This document shows positions 7,896 through 8,944 of a stretch of 8,944 nucleotides of DNA, one piece after another; within the stretch, counting starts at the first letter, position 1; every line of letters starts with the position of its first letter. Under the pieces are notes generated by a model. That model saw nothing but the letters and a program-made list of their open reading frames with translations, made no database searches and had not been told where the DNA came from. A program made the position numbers and the translations under genes. The DNA comes from JBBSEX01 sp038239345. Lineage in GTDB: Bacteria > Acidobacteriota > Terriglobia > Bryobacterales > Bryobacteraceae. Location: positions 1 through 8,944 of the forward strand of contig JBBSEX010000085.1 in NCBI GenBank assembly GCA_038239345.1, given 5' to 3'.

Positions 7896-7911
7896 CCCGA
7901 TCAAGATCGGG
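7896..7911. promoter_or_regulatory. 16-base palindrome, possible operator
   Basis: CCCGATC-AA-GATCGGG is a perfect 7-base inverted repeat with a two-base centre, ending 25 bases before the ssb start. It covers the predicted start site of the candidate promoter, a usual place for a dimeric repressor to bind. As RNA the loop would be too tight for a full stem, so a DNA-binding role is more likely than a terminator. No regulator gene is visible in the window. Confidence 0.5.
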
Positions 7912-7936
7912 AAATTCAACAAACGGAGACACTGTC

Positions 7937-8320
7937 ATGTACCAGAACAAAGTAACCCTCATCGGCTTCCTCGGCGGCAACCCAGAAGTTCGTACCGCCA
8001 ACAACAACAGTTTCACGACACTCTCGCTGGCAACCAAGTCCTCCTACAAGAAGGACGGCAAGTACATCTCGCACACCGAGTGGCACCGTTGCGTAGTCTT
8101 CGGAAAGCTCTCGGAGTTCGCCAAGACGCTCACCAAGGGCGCGCATATCCAGGTGGAAGGCGAACTGCGCAGGCGCGAGTACGACAGCAAGAAGGCGGAC
8201 TCGAAACACCGCGTCTGGGAGATTCGGGTCGCCTCGATCCTGAAGCTGGACCGCGCTGAAAAGGCCGGCCAGGAGGACCAGGAGCACGATGAAACGCCAC
8301 AAGAGGAATCGGCCGCATAA
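7937..8320 (+). CDS. ssb: Single-stranded DNA-binding protein
   Basis: A 127-residue SSB that binds single-stranded DNA without sequence specificity. ATG 7937 has GGAG (7925-7928) eight bases upstream; longer in-frame extension runs into the structured leader. The OB-fold is plain: it opens YQNKVTLIGFLGGNPEVR, continues TEWHRCVVFGKLSEFAKTL (the conserved WH.(V/C).FGKLAE-type strand and helix) and KGAHIQVEGELRRREYDS (the G..V.VEG.L..R.Y.. strand), ending about residue 105. The remaining tail is short and acidic (EDQEHDETPQEE) but lacks the DDDIPF-like tip that most chromosomal SSBs use to recruit partner proteins; it is also shorter than the usual 150-180 residues. An SSB inside a T4SS cluster fits a conjugative element, where it would coat incoming or outgoing DNA. 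It probably shares a transcript with virB11. Confidence 0.95.
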   Translation: MYQNKVTLIGFLGGNPEVRTANNNSFTTLSLATKSSYKKDGKYISHTEWHRCVVFGKLSEFAKTLTKGAHIQVEGELRRREYDSKKADSKHRVWEIRVASILKLDRAEKAGQEDQEHDETPQEESAA

Positions 8321-8340
8321 GGCCATTCCTATTCGCTCTC

Positions 8341-8367
8341 GGAAGCCCGGCTGACCACTGGGCTTCC
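8341..8367 (+). repeat. Hairpin between ssb and virB11
   Basis: GGAAGCCC (8341-8348) and GGGCTTCC (8360-8367) form a perfect 8-base inverted repeat with an 11-base loop, extendable inward by one G-T and one G-C pair. What follows is ATCGCTG, with no T-run, so it is not a typical intrinsic terminator. It may trim or stabilise the ssb message, dampen read-through into virB11, or bind a protein. It ends nine bases before the virB11 Shine-Dalgarno. Confidence 0.6.
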
Positions 8368-8387
8368 ATCGCTGTGAGGTCCACGCT

Positions 8388-8944
8388 ATGAGTTTTGAAT
8401 TGATCCTTCCATTCCTTCGACCGATTGAAGCACTGCTGCTGGACGACAGCATCAGCGAAATCATGGGCAATCCCGACGCCTCATGGTGGTACGAACGCGA
8501 CGGGATCGTGAGCCGCGAAGAGAGCATTTCGTTCGACGCCGGCAGGCTGCAAACCGGCCTCGAAGTCATCGCCAATCAGCTCGGCAAGAAGCTCGACGAG
8601 GACAACCCACTCCTGCACGCACAGCTCCCGGACGGGAGCCGGTTGGCGGCGGTCATTCCGCCGGTCGTGCGCTGTACACCCGCCCTCATCATCAGGAAGT
8701 TCACCAGCCGCCATTACACGGTCGATGACCTGATCGCTCGCGGCACGCTGACGCGGCCACTTGCGAACTTCTTAGCCCAGCAGATTCAGAGCGGAAAGAC
8801 GCTGCTTATCAGCGGTGGAACCGGCACCGGCAAGACCACCCTTTTGCGGATACTGGCCGACTTCATTCCCGAACAGGATCGCCTCGTCGTTATCGAGGAC
8901 ACCTCCGAACTTCAGATCCAGAAGCCGAACATTCTGCCGACGGA
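8388..8944 (+). CDS. virB11: VirB11/TrbB-family T4SS traffic ATPase (3' partial)
   Basis: The hexameric cytoplasmic ATPase at the base of the T4SS; the frame is open to the window end, with 185 residues visible of roughly 320-350. ATG 8388 follows GAGG (8376-8379) with eight bases between. The N-terminal domain shows ISEIMGNPDASWWYERDG (residues 22-39), the family's 'NP.....V.R.G' motif, then PDGSRLAAVIPP, and IIRKFTSRHYTVDDLI, the RK(F/R)....L..L linker segment. Walker A is GGTGTGKTT at residues 143-151. The Asp-box region VVIEDTSELQ follows about 25 residues later; the His box and Walker B fall outside the window. In RP4 the equivalent gene trbB is the first gene of the cluster and in Agrobacterium virB11 is the last; here it comes at the end, but behind ssb. 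Assignment is secure. Confidence 0.95.
   Translation, partial: MSFELILPFLRPIEALLLDDSISEIMGNPDASWWYERDGIVSREESISFDAGRLQTGLEVIANQLGKKLDEDNPLLHAQLPDGSRLAAVIPPVVRCTPALIIRKFTSRHYTVDDLIARGTLTRPLANFLAQQIQSGKTLLISGGTGTGKTTLLRILADFIPEQDRLVVIEDTSELQIQKPNILPT

Larger units (their letters stand above)
7438..7936. other. Gene-poor, structured 500-base region upstream of ssb
   Basis: No convincing protein gene is visible here. Three frames are open over much of 7478-7790 (two on +, one on -), which points to a stop-poor composition rather than to one clear gene; none gives a family I recognise. On the + strand the region is richer in C and T than the flanking genes. It contains several short hairpins (GCGCC-GGCGC at 7722-7735; CCCC-TTC-GGGG at 7761-7771), a long stem-loop (7833-7880) and a palindrome (7896-7911). 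A weak promoter-like pair, TTGCCC (7655-7660) and TATGTA (7678-7683) spaced by 17 bases, is also present. It may be the leader and control region of ssb-virB11, a structured RNA, or the remains of a decayed gene. Confidence 0.55.

Noticed and set aside
7468..8259. 263-residue + strand frame spanning the gap and running into ssb, with AGAGG before ATG 7468
   Set aside because: Its second half lies out of frame over the clear ssb gene, its first half matches no family I know, and two other frames are open over the same bases, so openness is not evidence.
1..8944. CRISPR array, tRNA, rRNA, insertion sequence or attachment site
   Set aside because: No spaced direct repeats, tRNA-like fold, transposase or integrase gene, or direct terminal repeats were seen.

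Overview
The window holds most of a conjugative type IV secretion system (T4SS) of the VirB/Trb kind, encoded entirely on the + strand. It opens inside virB4/trbE and closes inside virB11/trbB, so both ends are cut. The host is probably a fairly GC-rich diderm bacterium, because the cluster includes outer-membrane-complex proteins (VirB9, VirB10) and Sec signal peptides. Gene layout and protein style remind me of elements from Acidobacteriota, but that is recollection, not proof. The cluster most likely belongs to an integrative conjugative element or a conjugative plasmid. No relaxase, coupling protein, integrase or origin of transfer lies inside the window.

Layout: virB4/trbE (2-2443, 5' partial), virB9/trbG (2457-3218), virB10/trbI (3215-4546), a small signal-peptide gene that appears frame-disrupted (4559-4857), virB5/trbJ (4913-5794), virB6/trbL (5840-6697), virB8/trbF (6721-7437), a gene-poor and inverted-repeat-rich gap of about 500 bases (7438-7936), ssb (7937-8320), a short hairpin-bearing spacer, and virB11/trbB (8388 to the end, 3' partial). 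Genes up to virB8 are tightly packed, with one 4-base overlap and gaps of 13 to 55 bases, and look like one operon. The gap before ssb holds a candidate promoter, a 16-base palindrome and a long stem-loop, so ssb and virB11 may be a second transcription unit.

How the genes work together: VirB4 and VirB11 are the cytoplasmic ATPases that power assembly and transfer. VirB6 and VirB8 form the inner-membrane base. VirB9 and VirB10 form the core channel spanning the periplasm to the outer membrane. VirB5 is a minor pilus or tip component. The small secreted protein between virB10 and virB5 sits where accessory lipoproteins of the VirB7, TrbH or TrbK kind can occur. The SSB would protect single-stranded DNA during transfer and establishment.

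The points most worth a second look are the broken signal-peptide gene, the structured region in front of ssb, the placing of ssb inside the T4SS cluster, and the gene order, which differs from RP4 trb.
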